Notes under the pieces: generated by a model
What the model saw: only the letters and a program-made list of their open reading frames with translations
What the model was told of the DNA's origin: nothing
The model's database searches: none
Translations under genes and position numbers: made by a program
Part shown: one piece after another, positions 35,301 to 44,061 of the stretch
How the letters are laid out: the number at the start of each line of letters is the position of its first letter
How positions within the stretch are numbered: position 1 is the first letter of the stretch
Assembly (NCBI GenBank): GCA_903858935.1
Contig: CAIOKO010000163.1
Span: 1-44,392, forward strand
Source: an uncultured Schlesneria sp.
GTDB taxonomy: Bacteria; Planctomycetota; Planctomycetia; Planctomycetales; Planctomycetaceae
Length of the DNA stretch: 44,392 bases
Direction of reading: 5' to 3'

Positions 35301-35585
35301 GCTGAAAAACTGATCAGACAACCTGATTCAGACCTCGAATCCCGAATCCGTCAGGCCTTCCGAATGCTGACAAGTCGATCGCCATCCCCAAAAGAAATCG
35401 AAATCCTGAATCGGCTCTACCATGATCAGAAAACCTATTTCAGTTCGGTTCCCGACGAAGCCAAACAGTTTATTTCCATTGGTGAGACTCTGCGCGACGA
35501 ACACATCGACGCAACCGACCACGCTGCTTTGACAGTCGTTATCAACAACCTCCTCAACTTCTCTGAATCCTTCACCAAAAATTGA
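32337..35585 (+). CDS. Planctomycete cytochrome c / DUF1549 / LamG / DUF1553 protein
   Basis: A 1082-residue exported protein. The signal region is followed by a planctomycete cytochrome c domain with one haem site CFACH (C52-H56). Then come DUF1549 (about residues 155-360, with AYGERMTNEWLDVARYADTF and a second CARCH at 338-342), a concanavalin A-like LamG domain (about 490-685), and DUF1553 (about 760-1045, RNRLGLARWMTDDRNPLTSR, RRSLYTFWRRTSPPPSMRTF). These proteins are a hallmark of the phylum and are usually paired with a DUF1501 protein; no such gene follows here. Their biochemical role is not established; binding or breakdown of carbohydrates with haem-linked chemistry is a proposal. 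An alternative start at ATG 32352, better spaced after GGA, would drop five residues. Confidence 0.92.
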   Translation: MDGNNMTQKRALVLPGCLAWLPVLIVTLSSLVAAEEGVNFNRDIRPILSDKCFACHGLDKLARKADLRLDRRESAVETKAIVPGEPEMSAVIERIFSTDDETVMPPKKSNKPLTDDQKALIRRWIAEGAEYHPHWSLIPVPKQVDVPKLNEKASWVRNPIDAFVMSRLQQEGLQPAAEASRETWLRRASFDLTGLPPSLADLDKFLHDTSPNAYEQAIDRLLELPAYGERMTNEWLDVARYADTFGYQADRETHLWPWRDWVIRAFNSNLSYDQFITWQTAGDLIPDATRDQRLATAFNRLHRQTNEGGSIEEEFRQSYIADRVVTNGTAFLGLTMECARCHDHKYDPIAQADFYKLAAFFSNIDEHGLYSHFTETAPTPTLLLYEGDQKTRHEELLAKIRLSESNLARIREEAQQRFAMHPLSMLEISDVKSLSKVLNRNTSATPAKEANAPALPANTAFVPKLRFTFDDAKPNGENKLVPGIAGQAMEFSGDDPFGCPGSGKYGRMSPFSISLWLKPAEHKPRVAVLHQCVAAEDAAFRGYSLILDNGHPQFSLIHFWPGNAIQIQARRQIPLNEWTHIAIVYDGSSHAAGLRLYVNGNSADVNVVKDKLTRDIRYRPEWGDSNSGGVEMSLGARFRDVGFRHGTIDELAVYDHEISPLEVIKLSREFRAPGAPAGETTIQLSNAARFEHYLLSDDEPYQTASKELQVLRSQENELVTLVKQIMTMQEMPEPRPTHVLKRGAYDSLGDLVTADTPASILPFPEEYPRNRLGLARWMTDDRNPLTSRVAVNRLWSLFFGRGLVASVEDFGGQGQTPSNPELLDWLARDFMDHGWNVKQFCKQVVLSATYRQSSRPSDLKLYHEDPENRLLGRGPRYRLSAEQLRDNAIAVSGLLVPKIGGPSVMPYQPAGLWEEAGTGKTYTQSKGEGLYRRSLYTFWRRTSPPPSMRTFDATSREVCTARRERTATPLQSLVLLNDPQFIEASRVLAEKLIRQPDSDLESRIRQAFRMLTSRSPSPKEIEILNRLYHDQKTYFSSVPDEAKQFISIGETLRDEHIDATDHAALTVVINNLLNFSESFTKN

Positions 35586-35734
35586 TTGTGCGTGGCATGC
35601 GTGCGTTCAAGATAGGTGCATCGTTCTCGCGTTGTTTTTAATTGTTTCGTAAAAGTATCGGACTTACTTCAGACACGGATTGTTGTGTCGTAACGTTGCT
35701 TGGTTGTTGGGATTTAATTATTCGCCAGGGGTGA

Positions 35735-36196
35735 ATGAAGGGATTTTCGATCGCGATGAAATCAACAAAGTCGCACAGGATTCAGTTAAAAGGTCCCTGG
35801 GACTTTGACTGGAAATCTTCCGTTATCCACGGAATAGCGCCGACGACTCAATCAGGAACGGTCACCATGCCGCGCGATTGGCAATCGATATTTGGTGATC
35901 GATCGGGGACGGCGGAATTTCGGCGAAAATTCCATCGCCCGACGAACGTGGAATCACACGAAACCGTGGTCTTGGTCTTTACGGGAATTCGCGGTCAGTT
36001 TGAAGTCTGGTTGAATCGTGATCTGCTTGTTGAGTTCATCAGTATCGGAGACACGGTTGAGTTCGACGTGACTTCGCGACTGAAGGAGTTTAACGAACTT
36101 AGCGTCGAGATCACGTTTGATCCACAATCCGAGAAAGACGTTTTTGGTGGGCTTTACGGCGCCGTTGCCTTAGACATTCGGTGGGACGAGACTTAA
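35735..36196 (+). CDS. Stand-alone jelly-roll (GH2-like sugar-binding fold) protein
   Basis: A 153-residue protein without a signal peptide. The sequence IQLKGPWDFDW, GTVTMPRDWQ, GTAEFRRKFHRP and LVFTGIRGQFEVWLNRDLL follows the galactose-binding-like beta-sandwich that precedes the catalytic barrel in family 2 glycoside hydrolases. The barrel is absent, so the domain stands alone. AGGGGTGA lies directly before the ATG at 35735; a second ATG at 35756 is possible. It follows the cytochrome/DUF1553 gene by about 150 bases and may bind carbohydrate or protein. Whether it is a functional small binder or a relic of a larger enzyme cannot be told. Confidence 0.65.
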   Translation: MKGFSIAMKSTKSHRIQLKGPWDFDWKSSVIHGIAPTTQSGTVTMPRDWQSIFGDRSGTAEFRRKFHRPTNVESHETVVLVFTGIRGQFEVWLNRDLLVEFISIGDTVEFDVTSRLKEFNELSVEITFDPQSEKDVFGGLYGAVALDIRWDET

Positions 36197-36496
36197 CAGT
36201 TTATTCCGACCCAAAATTGGCGTCTGTAATCAACCTTCAACGGCCCGGATGACTTTTTCGTTGCTTTCGCTGTGACATAAGGACCGCGAAGCAAGACTGT
36301 TCGGTCGATTCAATCGGAAATCCCGATTCACGATGTTGTCTCTAAGTGCCTGAAAGAAATTTTTGCTTGAAATGCAACGCGGGGTAAAAAAACGCGCCTC
36401 ACAATCATTGGTAAATCGACTACAATAAGAGGTGATTCTTTTTATACCGTTGAATCTGTTGTGCAGAACTCGCCTCGACCTCCTTTGAGCATCCGT
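36197..36496. other. Upstream region of nusB, 300 bases
   Basis: TACAAT at 36420-36425 could be a -10 box for nusB, but no good -35 box was seen at the right spacing. No gene was recognised. Confidence 0.3.
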
Positions 36497-36964
36497 ATGT
36501 CATCCCGCCGTCATCAAGCCCGTGAAGTTGTCTTGCAAATGCTGTTTCAAAAAGATCTGAATCCTGACGTTTCCGCAGATATGATTCGTGAACAAATGCA
36601 GGAAATGCTTGAGAACAATGAGCAGAATTGTCGGTTTGCCTGGAGTTTGTTTGCCGGGACGGTTGAGTCACTCAAGGCGATTGACCAGAAAATCGAGTCG
36701 GTTGCGTCGAACTGGAAACTGAGTCGGATGCCTCCAACCGATCGAAATGCCATTCGACTTGGCGCATTTGAGCTTTTGTACACCGACACGCCACACCCGG
36801 TTGTCATTGATGAAGCTTTGGAGCTTGCCAAGAGCTTCGGTTCAGCCCAGTCCGCCTCATTCGTGAACGGCATCCTGGATAAGCTGGTTCCGGAAGCCAA
36901 ACGTACTGCAGTTCCCTCAAAGGTCGAACCCACCGAACCTGACACTGAATCAACGAAAGACTGA
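36497..36964 (+). CDS. nusB: Transcription antitermination factor NusB
   Basis: A 155-residue protein with the NusB fold. Recognisable parts are MSSRRHQAREVVLQMLFQKD at the N-terminus, LSRMPPTDRNAIRLGAFELL in the middle, and PHPVVIDEALELAKSFGSAQ followed by SASFVNGILDKL at the C-terminus. NusB binds boxA RNA with NusE (S10) and promotes antitermination in rRNA operons. The Pro/Glu/Thr tail after residue 140 is an extension. ATG 36497 is chosen because the RR-x-x-A-R-E family start follows it; an in-frame codon at 36461 is upstream. The usual neighbours (ribH, thiL) are absent here. Confidence 0.95.
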   Translation: MSSRRHQAREVVLQMLFQKDLNPDVSADMIREQMQEMLENNEQNCRFAWSLFAGTVESLKAIDQKIESVASNWKLSRMPPTDRNAIRLGAFELLYTDTPHPVVIDEALELAKSFGSAQSASFVNGILDKLVPEAKRTAVPSKVEPTEPDTESTKD

Positions 36965-37216
36965 CTCGATTTTCCATCGAGAATTGAGGACCATAAGCTC
37001 GTAAGTCATCCGAGCAACCGAGAGTCTCCAAAGAGTCAACGCGAAAAAGTGTTTGCAGCAAGTTTCATTTGAATTCTCCTCGAACGGTGGTCGGCAATAT
37101 TTGATCCAAATAGAAATGAGCTGACTGTTTGAATCGCAGTTGACATTCAGTTGATGTAAATTTGTTCTGTGGCGACTGGCGACGGGACAACTTCAATTTA
37201 TTGAAGGAAAACAGCG

Positions 37217-38425
37217 ATGGCAGAAGATTCGGTCCAAGTTGACAATGAATCGGAAATTGATCCGGGAAATCTGGGTGAAGGGATTGGCCTCTGTTTGTCA
37301 GGGGGCGGTTTTCGAGCGATGCTCTTCCATGTCGGAGCCGTACAGCGGTTGAACGAACTTGGTTTATTGCATCAGCTGAAGCGTGTCTCCAGCGTTTCGG
37401 GTGGTTCAATAACTGCAGGAGTTCTTGGTGCTAATTGGGGAGCGTTGGGTTTTCAACTTCAAAATGACGGCCGAACAATTGCGACAAAACTCGATGAGGC
37501 ATTCGTCGCACCGCTAAGAGAGTTAGCGGGAACGACAGTTGACATCTGGGCTGGTCTGGACGGACTTGCCCATCTGTTTACTTCGATCTCTGACGAGGTC
37601 GCGGCGGCCTACGATCGAGTCCTGTTCAAGGGCAAGACACTGCAGTCGTTGCCATTAGATACCGACTCAACGGAGGTCGGGGTCAAAGGTCCGCGATTCA
37701 TTCTCACCTCGACGAACGTCAAGACGGGATCATTGTGGCGGTTCTCGCGGCCTTATATGGCCGACTGGAGGATTGGAAAAATCAACCACCCTACCGTGCC
37801 GCTCGCAGTTGCGGTTGCGGCATCCAGTGCATTTCCCCCTTTTCTCTCGCCGATGACGATGTCGCTGGATGATGTGGACTTCGAACCAGGAATCCCCAGC
37901 GTAGAACCGCCTCGATCATTAAGGTCGAGTGCCGTTCTGACCGATGGTGGGGTCTACGATAATCTTGGGCTGGAACCGGTCTGGAAGCGTTACAAGACAG
38001 TACTCGTCAGCGATGGAGGCAGGAAAATGGATGACGACCCCTCTCCAGCAACTGATTGGGCACGGCATTCCAGACGGTTGATTGACCTCCTGCAACACGA
38101 AGTTTCGAATTTGCGCCGCCGTCAGATCGTGGATTCTCTTGTCAAGAAGGAGCGGGAAGGCGCCTATTGGGGAATTCAAGGTGATATCGACCAATTTAAA
38201 CTTGCTGACGCGTTGTTGAAAAACTCGTTTGGAGCGACCACGCGAATTGCCTACATACCGACTCGACTAGCGAAGATGACCGATCTGACACAAGAGTTGT
38301 TGATTAACTGGGGATACGCAATCTGTGATGCTGCTGTTCGGACTCATGTGAAGCCACTACCAACCGTCGCTCCTGAATGGCCGTATCCGGCTAATGCCAT
38401 TACGGCTGCCAGCAAGCCTACTTAG
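37217..38425 (+). CDS. Patatin-like phospholipase
   Basis: A 402-residue protein without signal peptide. The oxyanion-hole motif CLSGGGFRAM (about residues 26-35) is followed by SSVSGGSITAG, in which Ser61 is the likely nucleophile; the first glycine of the common GxSxG is a serine here, as in some bacterial patatins. The catalytic Asp is Asp243 in LTDGGVYDNLG. It should hydrolyse acyl chains of phospholipids or other lipids at the cytoplasmic side. The start ATG follows AAGGAA. It stands alone between nusB and the convergent copper ATPase. Confidence 0.9.
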   Translation: MAEDSVQVDNESEIDPGNLGEGIGLCLSGGGFRAMLFHVGAVQRLNELGLLHQLKRVSSVSGGSITAGVLGANWGALGFQLQNDGRTIATKLDEAFVAPLRELAGTTVDIWAGLDGLAHLFTSISDEVAAAYDRVLFKGKTLQSLPLDTDSTEVGVKGPRFILTSTNVKTGSLWRFSRPYMADWRIGKINHPTVPLAVAVAASSAFPPFLSPMTMSLDDVDFEPGIPSVEPPRSLRSSAVLTDGGVYDNLGLEPVWKRYKTVLVSDGGRKMDDDPSPATDWARHSRRLIDLLQHEVSNLRRRQIVDSLVKKEREGAYWGIQGDIDQFKLADALLKNSFGATTRIAYIPTRLAKMTDLTQELLINWGYAICDAAVRTHVKPLPTVAPEWPYPANAITAASKPT

Positions 38426-38466
38426 ATTATGAATCCGGGATTTGGCAATTCTTGTGCTGTATTGCC

Positions 38467-40881
38467 TTAGCTCAAGAGTTTTGACGATCGCAGTCGCAGT
38501 GCATTGGCGATCACTGAAACTGAGCTTAAGCTCATCGCTGCTGCTGCAATCATTGGACTGAGCGTGATCCCCCAGATCGGATACAGAATCCCGGCTGCCA
38601 CCGGGATTCCGATCACATTGTAGGCGAAAGCAAAAACAAGGTTCTGGCGGATATTGACCGAGATCTGGCGACTGAGCCGCATCGCTTTGGGGATTCCCAG
38701 AAGCTCTGGCCGAACCAGGATCACACCAGCCGACTGCTTGGCAATTTCGGTTCCGGTTCCCAGTGAGATGCCGACATCAGACGCGGCTAACGCCGGGGCA
38801 TCGTTGATTCCGTCGCCCGCCATTGCGACACAGTGCCCCTCCTTTTTTGACTTGTTGATAATCGAAAGCTTGTCGTCTGGTTTGAGGCCAGCGAAGGTTT
38901 CTGAATGGTTGAGTTCAAGCTGCGTGGCAATTCGGGCAGCGACGTCAGGGTGATCCCCCGTCAGCATTTGGACCCGAACATTCAGCGACTTCAGTTCCCG
39001 AATTGCCTGTGGTGCGGTCGCTCGCACAGAATCCGAGAAATTGATTTCGCCGACCACGCGGCCGTCGACGGAAACTGCGGCTGACATCATCGCCATTGCG
39101 CGACCCTTCGTAGACATTGAATCGTTGTCGCTGAGTCCCACTGTCACCACTTTTCCATCAACACGACCGCTGACGCCGGTTCCCGGGGTCGTTTGGAAAT
39201 CCGTCACATTTTTGCAGGTCAACTTCGTAACGCGGGCGGCATCCATGACTGCGCGGGCAAGTGGATGTTCGCTGAATTGTTCGACGGAAGCAGCAAGCAA
39301 AAGCACTTCATTTTCCGACTGCCCTTTTGCAGGCAGGACGGCGATGACGCAGGGCTGACCTTCAGTCAGCGTCCCGGTTTTATCGATGCAGAGTGTATCG
39401 ACGCGACCAAGCTGTTCCAATGATTCAGCGTCACGGAACAAAATTCCCTCGCGCGCTCCTCGTCCCATCCCGACGGTAATGGCCATCGGAGTCGCCAGTC
39501 CGAGTGCACAAGGACATGCGATAATTAAAACCGCAACTGCGTTCGTCAGCGCGTGATTCCAGCGGGGGGGCGGCCCCATCGTCAGCCAGCAGAAAAATGC
39601 TGCCACCGCGATGAAGACAACGACCGGTACAAACCAGCTGGCCACTTGATCGGCCAGACGCTGGGCAGGTGCGCGACTTCGTTGAGCCTTGGACACCAGG
39701 TCAACGATCTGGGAAAGCATCGTCAATCGACCGACCCGCCTGGCTTGCATCAGAAACGATCCAGTCTGATTCACGGTTCCGCCGATGACCGTGTCTCCCG
39801 GCCGCTTCGATACCGGCATTGATTCACCGGTCAACATGGCTTCATCAATCGTCGTCAGAATTGGTTTCACGACACCAGTTGAATCTAACGTTGAATCGAG
39901 ATTGCTTTTAGCACTCTGACCATCGGCAGACACTCTTTCACTCGTCTGGAATGACTCGCCGAGAACGATTCCATCGACGGGAACACGCTCGCCTGGACGT
40001 ACTCGCAAGACATCCTCTACGACAATTTCTGCCAAAGGAACGTCGGTTTCAATTCCGTGGCGAATACGGTGTGCCGTCGTCGGCACGAGTTCTATCAGTT
40101 CCCGGATCGCCTGTCCCGTTCGCCGACGTGCGGCACCTTCGAGAATTTGCCCCAAAAGAACAAGCGTTGTAATGACCGCCGCAGATTCGAAGTAGAAATC
40201 GTGATGATGTCCAGACCCCGCAATCAGCATCCACATACTGAAACCAAACGCCGCACCGACCCCTAACAGAATCAGAGTGAACATATTGAATTGGCGTGTG
40301 ACCAGTGATTTGGTTCCAATCACCCAGAATGGCATGCCGCACCATCCGACGACCGGTAGCGTCAAAAGCAATTGCAGGATCGCTGAAGTTGAATGCGACA
40401 GGATTCGATCGAACGGGATTCCAACCATCGGCCCCATCGATAGGATGAACAGTGGCACGGTGCAGACTGTCGCGACGACAAGACGACGCCACAAGTCGTT
40501 TTGTCCCTCGTCCTGATCCGATGGATTGGCCGTTGTGAGATCCGGTTCCAGTGCCATTCCGCAAACGGGACAACTTGCCGGATGATCACTCTTCACTCCC
40601 GGGCACATCGGACAGAAATAGCTGGTACCGGGCGGCGGCGGTTCTGTGATGGCAGGGGACGGATTCAGAAACTTGGCACGACAATGCTCGCAGCAGAAAT
40701 ACCAATGCTTCCCATCCCGTTCGCACGAGATAGCCGTCTTCGGATCGACAGACATTCCACAGATTGGGTCCACTTCCAGGCCCACAGGTGGAGTGTCCTT
40801 GATGACGGTGAGTACGGGAAAATTGAACGGCGGTCGAGTGTCATTCACGATGACCAAACTTTCCGATTTGACTAAGTTCAC
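38467..40881 (-). CDS. Heavy-metal (copper-type) P1B ATPase with YHS and HMBD domains
   Basis: An 804-residue transporter starting with GTG. Residues 38-71 are a YHS domain ([24 protein letters not shown]), and 88-111 a short metal-binding motif ([13 protein letters not shown]). After that comes the P1B core: eight membrane segments, CPC at 456-458 in [13 protein letters not shown], the phosphorylation motif DKTGT at 500-504, EHPLARA and [13 protein letters not shown] with YHS/HMBD indicates Cu(I) export; silver is also possible. Within the actuator domain, between [11 protein letters not shown] and [12 protein letters not shown], there is an insertion of about 30 residues (around 312-342) absent from typical members. 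The gene converges on the patatin gene with 41 bases between stops. Confidence 0.95.
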   Translation of the reverse strand: MNLVKSESLVIVNDTRPPFNFPVLTVIKDTPPVGLEVDPICGMSVDPKTAISCERDGKHWYFCCEHCRAKFLNPSPAITEPPPPGTSYFCPMCPGVKSDHPASCPVCGMALEPDLTTANPSDQDEGQNDLWRRLVVATVCTVPLFILSMGPMVGIPFDRILSHSTSAILQLLLTLPVVGWCGMPFWVIGTKSLVTRQFNMFTLILLGVGAAFGFSMWMLIAGSGHHHDFYFESAAVITTLVLLGQILEGAARRRTGQAIRELIELVPTTAHRIRHGIETDVPLAEIVVEDVLRVRPGERVPVDGIVLGESFQTSERVSADGQSAKSNLDSTLDSTGVVKPILTTIDEAMLTGESMPVSKRPGDTVIGGTVNQTGSFLMQARRVGRLTMLSQIVDLVSKAQRSRAPAQRLADQVASWFVPVVVFIAVAAFFCWLTMGPPPRWNHALTNAVAVLIIACPCALGLATPMAITVGMGRGAREGILFRDAESLEQLGRVDTLCIDKTGTLTEGQPCVIAVLPAKGQSENEVLLLAASVEQFSEHPLARAVMDAARVTKLTCKNVTDFQTTPGTGVSGRVDGKVVTVGLSDNDSMSTKGRAMAMMSAAVSVDGRVVGEINFSDSVRATAPQAIRELKSLNVRVQMLTGDHPDVAARIATQLELNHSETFAGLKPDDKLSIINKSKKEGHCVAMAGDGINDAPALAASDVGISLGTGTEIAKQSAGVILVRPELLGIPKAMRLSRQISVNIRQNLVFAFAYNVIGIPVAAGILYPIWGITLSPMIAAAAMSLSSVSVIANALRLRSSKLLS

Positions 40882-41316
40882 GATGCCGCGCTGGCGACTG
40901 CGATCAGATCACTCGTGGTTAGAAACTCAAAAGGAAACTTAGCATAACTAAAGCACCAAGTCCGCTCGGATTTATCCGAAACGGAGTCGCAGATCCAAAC
41001 TTAGCCGAAATCACTGAAGCATTAGCGGGATTCTGTGCGCACTTCGCCAGTTATGGACATCAATTGGCGGATGTTGGCACAATGGTTAATAGCGAACCGA
41101 AGGTTGCGGGCGAAGACAACGATCTCTAAATTCTTCAACTTTGGCCAGAATTGAATTGATTCCAACCACGGCCGATCGAAGCGGTCAACTTGACCTGCAG
41201 TCGCTGACGATTCAAAGTGTTGGCGTGTTGATCGGAAGCCCGTTGTTCATCGCGGGCAAGTTACCTTGAAGGTTCGTTTTCAGTTTTGTCGTAAACCTGT
41301 GAGGAAGGTAGCCATA
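40882..41316. other. 435-base intergenic region with an uncertain coding-like frame
   Basis: A plus-strand frame at 40923-41126 has no start codon but reads in part GVADPNLAEITEALAGFCAH and ends GEDNDL. It may be a gene remnant or chance. The promoter of the copper ATPase (minus strand) should lie here, near 40882-40960; no CueR-type operator was recognised. Confidence 0.25.
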
Positions 41317-41712
41317 ATGGAGGGAACACCCGTCAAACCGTACGCCGAAGCTCGTAGTGGACTGTTGCGGACGTTAAATGTGATCGCACTACTCTATCCC
41401 GCGATGTTGGTGACGGCGTTCTATGGAACTTGGTGTTCGGCATGGCTCTCGCTTGGACATCCGCCGCGAGCATCGCTCGATGACCCGGCAGAGGCAGTCG
41501 GAGCGATCTATTGGATTAGCGAAATCGTCGTTCTTCTGATGCCGATGGGTGCTGCCGTGGCGGTTGCCAGTATGGCGGGTCGCTTTGTTTTCGGCGGCTG
41601 TTCGCTAACCACAGGGATCGCTTTTGCTGTGTTCAATGTCGCATTGTGGGTCGGCGCAATCGTTCTTCTACGCTCAGATCCGATCGGCGTTGTCTATTGG
41701 TGGTGTGACTGA
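41317..41712 (+). CDS. Small integral membrane protein of unknown function
   Basis: A 131-residue protein starting at ATG 41317 behind GAGGAAGG; the frame is open to a TTG at 41266. Predicted membrane segments are VIALLYPAMLVTAFYGTWCS, WISEIVVLLMPMGAAVAVAS and AFAVFNVALWVGAIVLL. A polar loop (LGHPPRASLDDPAEAVGA) separates the first two. I recognise no family. It is the first of several small hypothetical genes on the plus strand at this end of the window. Confidence 0.65.
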   Translation: MEGTPVKPYAEARSGLLRTLNVIALLYPAMLVTAFYGTWCSAWLSLGHPPRASLDDPAEAVGAIYWISEIVVLLMPMGAAVAVASMAGRFVFGGCSLTTGIAFAVFNVALWVGAIVLLRSDPIGVVYWWCD

Positions 41713-41888
41713 AACCTGTCGGCAGCCAATCTTTTGAGCAAAGCTACGCGGTCAGAAGTCATCAAGCGATCTCGCAGTCCTGCTTTTCGGTGCCGTTCAT
41801 TCAGTGCTTCGTACCTTGGAGAAAGCCGAAAAAACGGGGCCAGCCGTGTGGAGTATCACAGGCTGACCTTGTACTTTAGCGGCAAGAG

Positions 41889-42323
41889 ATGAATCCTGTC
41901 GCACGACGGCACAATAGTGAAAGCGATGGCTACTGGAATCAAATGCATACACTCAGGGAAATTCTCGATGCCGCGAACTCATTGCCAAAGAAGGAAAAAA
42001 CAACACTGCTGCAGGAGTTGCTAAACGTTCGCGCCGACCGCCCATTGCACGTTGTGCTCAAGGATTGCTCGCAAATTGCAGAAGAACGGTTCCAGCACAT
42101 CTTTACCGTCACGAATTGGACAGATGAAACAGTTGTTGTTTCCTCATTGATCGACTGGCTGAAAGACGCGGACGCAGGGACTGTCGGGCATCAGGTTTTA
42201 CTTTGTGCTCCGAAATCAACATTTGACTTGAAGTTGGAGTTCAGGTTCCACGAGGTCGAGATCAAGCTAAAAGGGTACATTCTCCCCAGTGACGTACCTG
42301 AAACCATCATGAGTCAGTACTAA
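41889..42323 (+). CDS. Hypothetical protein
   Basis: A 144-residue soluble protein. The N-terminal helix (MHTLREILDAANSLPKKEKT, TLLQELL) precedes an alpha/beta region (HVVLKDCSQIAEERFQHIFT). ATG 41889 has weak upstream purines (GGCAAGAG); ATG 41943 would remove 18 poorly conserved-looking residues and is an equal candidate. No family is recognised. It is followed within two bases of its stop by sequence resembling an integron attC inner end, which would fit a gene cassette. Confidence 0.55.
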   Translation: MNPVARRHNSESDGYWNQMHTLREILDAANSLPKKEKTTLLQELLNVRADRPLHVVLKDCSQIAEERFQHIFTVTNWTDETVVVSSLIDWLKDADAGTVGHQVLLCAPKSTFDLKLEFRFHEVEIKLKGYILPSDVPETIMSQY

Positions 42324-42395
42324 GGCCGCTAACAATCAGTTCAACCGGCGCCGCCGACCGTGCGCCTTCTGAAAACAATGTTGGGTTTCAGAAAA
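42324..42395 (+). other. attC-like sequence after the 41889 gene (tentative)
   Basis: Directly after the stop, GGCCGCTAACAATCAGTTCA continues into a GC-rich inverted part (ACCGGCGCCGCCGACCGTGC) and GTTGGGT occurs at about 42381, which fits the GTTRRRY core-site consensus. The left end resembles the CTAACAA...TTCAA part of integron attC sites. The pairing of the two ends is imperfect, so the call is weak. Confidence 0.25.
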
Positions 42396-42542
42396 GGAGA
42401 TAAGTCCAATTAAACGAAACGTTTGCAGTTTGCTGCATAGCGGAATGAACGCAATTTGCAGATTGGACAAATCCGGTAAAATCACCGAAAATTCGGTCAA
42501 CGCGAGGTGGGTACGCCCGCGTTACCTTGAATGTCAGGTCAC

Positions 42543-43163
42543 ATGAATACATCTCCTGTCGAACTCGGAGCCGTTTTTGAAGCGCAGGGGTCAACAGACC
42601 TTGTGCGTGTCATCGCATTCGACGAAAGCATGGTCATGTACGACGCGTGGTGGCCGCACACGGAATCCTGGGGGATGAGCACGCTGCATGGCTCGTTCAG
42701 TTACTACCGTTTGTCCCGCCTGTACTTTGAGTCTCACTTGAAGTACCTGAAGACTGAACCGTACTCGGAGCAAGAACAAAAGGTTCACAGACCAGACTTG
42801 CCCTTTGGTTTTGCGCAACGATCACAACTCTCATGGTACGAGCCATGGCACGAACTCACCCGGGCGGAGGTTCCCGGACCTGTTCTCAAAACGCCAGCCG
42901 TCTTCCTCGAACCCTTCGGCCCGCGAGACGGCAGTAAACCTGCAATCCTTGTTCATGCGGCGAACGGGGAGTCGTTCACAGAGCATGAAGTCCTGAATCT
43001 AGCGCACGCAATTCAGGCTCCGCACCTTGGGGAAGCAAGGCTTACCAGCGGCGTGGGCATCTATCGTTCTGGCATCAAGAAGCGTCTGCCTTCGTATTAC
43101 ATCTGGGGTTTCAGGAGTAGATACAGGAGCAAAATGGACGCAACTTCCCAGGATACGCCCTAA
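42543..43163 (+). CDS. Conserved hypothetical protein
   Basis: A 206-residue soluble protein starting at ATG 42543 after AGGT; an in-frame ATG at 42531 adds four residues. Conserved-looking stretches are VELGAVFEAQGSTDLVRVIA, YDAWWPHTESWG, YFESHLKYLKTEPYSEQE, HRPDLPFGFAQRSQLSWYEP and GVGIYRSGIKKRLPSYYIWG. The pattern matches a hypothetical protein that I recall from several environmental bacteria, without known function. It has no operon partner. The sequence after its stop again begins like an attC or NPSLKR-type repeat. Confidence 0.65.
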   Translation: MNTSPVELGAVFEAQGSTDLVRVIAFDESMVMYDAWWPHTESWGMSTLHGSFSYYRLSRLYFESHLKYLKTEPYSEQEQKVHRPDLPFGFAQRSQLSWYEPWHELTRAEVPGPVLKTPAVFLEPFGPRDGSKPAILVHAANGESFTEHEVLNLAHAIQAPHLGEARLTSGVGIYRSGIKKRLPSYYIWGFRSRYRSKMDATSQDTP

Positions 43164-43548
43164 CCCCTCGCTTAAGCGCAATCTTCGATTGAAGGAAAAT
43201 ACAGAATAGGAGCACTGCACATAAAAAAGTCAGTTGCGGCGTGTTCCTCAGGCAGAGCAAATAGGCCGTGACAAACATCGATTGGAAGTCTGACCCGCAG
43301 TTCCGCGAATGACCTTTGAATGGTGGCTGCGGATACGTTGCGTTTCCCTCGTTCGGTCGAGACGCTGACGTTGCCGATGTGAACCCCTTTTTCGTCAAGA
43401 TGCGTTTCCCTTGAATATCACTCACGTTTATCGTTGTAATGAGTCTTCAATCCATTCTCGAGGCGATAAAGTCTTTTGCCTGCTGATCCTCCTCGGCCAC
43501 CCAAACAAACTTTTGTGTTGCGAATTCCGTTAATTGGAGCACTTGATC
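43160..43548. other. 385-base region after the hypothetical gene, attC-like start and one palindromic block
   Basis: The first 25 bases, CGCCCTAACCCCTCGCTTAA and GCGC, contain GCTTAAGC and resemble attC or NPSLKR-type repeats. A block near 43297-43334 has CCGCAG and CTGCGG ends. The minus-strand frame through 43111-43425 does not look like a gene. No intact gene is visible. Confidence 0.3.
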
Positions 43549-44061
43549 ATGACAATGACCACGCTCGCTGTTCTTGCTCAGGCATTTCCACCCAACACAT
43601 CACACCCTTGAGTGATTCTCGGCGCTCTCAGCTCGTTTTCCTCAGCCTTGGCATTGCTATCGGCGGCGCTCATCTTTTTCGGAGCGTGTTACTTATTGGC
43701 GTCAAAGCGCCGCCCGGCTTTTCTGGCTGCTTATCTCGTCCTGTTACCACTTCCGGTCATCATCAGTATTTCGGGCTGGATTTCTGGAACAATCAATTCG
43801 TTAAGCGTGATCGCAGCGTCGCCAGATCTTCACCTCACCAATCAAGACATCGCTGGGGGTTTCGCGACCTCCTTGATGAGCCTTTATGCGGCAATTCTAG
43901 CGACTTCGCCGAGCTACTTTTGGCTAGCGTACGGCCTGTTATCGCGGACTTCGAATCCGCCGGCAGATTTCGGGACGAACACAACGAATGCCGCGAAATC
44001 TCCTGTAGAAACACGACAGCCTGTGACGGCCTCGGCTGGGACGTTGCCAGCGACAACGTAG
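43549..44061 (+). pseudogene. Small membrane protein gene interrupted by an in-frame TGA
   Basis: From ATG 43549, preceded by GGAG at about ten bases, the frame reads MTMTTLAVLAQAFPPNTSHP, then TGA at 43609-43611, and continues in the same frame VILGALSSFSSALALLSAAL with membrane segments (ALIFFGACYLLAS, FLAAYLVLLPLPVIISISGW, LYAAILATSPSYFWLAYGLL) to a stop at 44061. The first 20 codons fit as the natural N-terminus of the protein, so a nonsense mutation is likely. Alternatively translation starts at GTG 43612, directly after the stop, giving 149 residues. Function is unknown; the protein has three or four membrane helices. Confidence 0.55.

Noticed and set aside
36965-36981. Hairpin after nusB (CTCGAT ... 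ATCGAG)
   Set aside because: The stem is only six bases and no T-run follows, so it is not called a terminator.
43111-43425. 104-codon minus-strand ORF
   Set aside because: It partly overlaps the end of the plus-strand hypothetical gene and a palindromic block, with no start context or family pattern.
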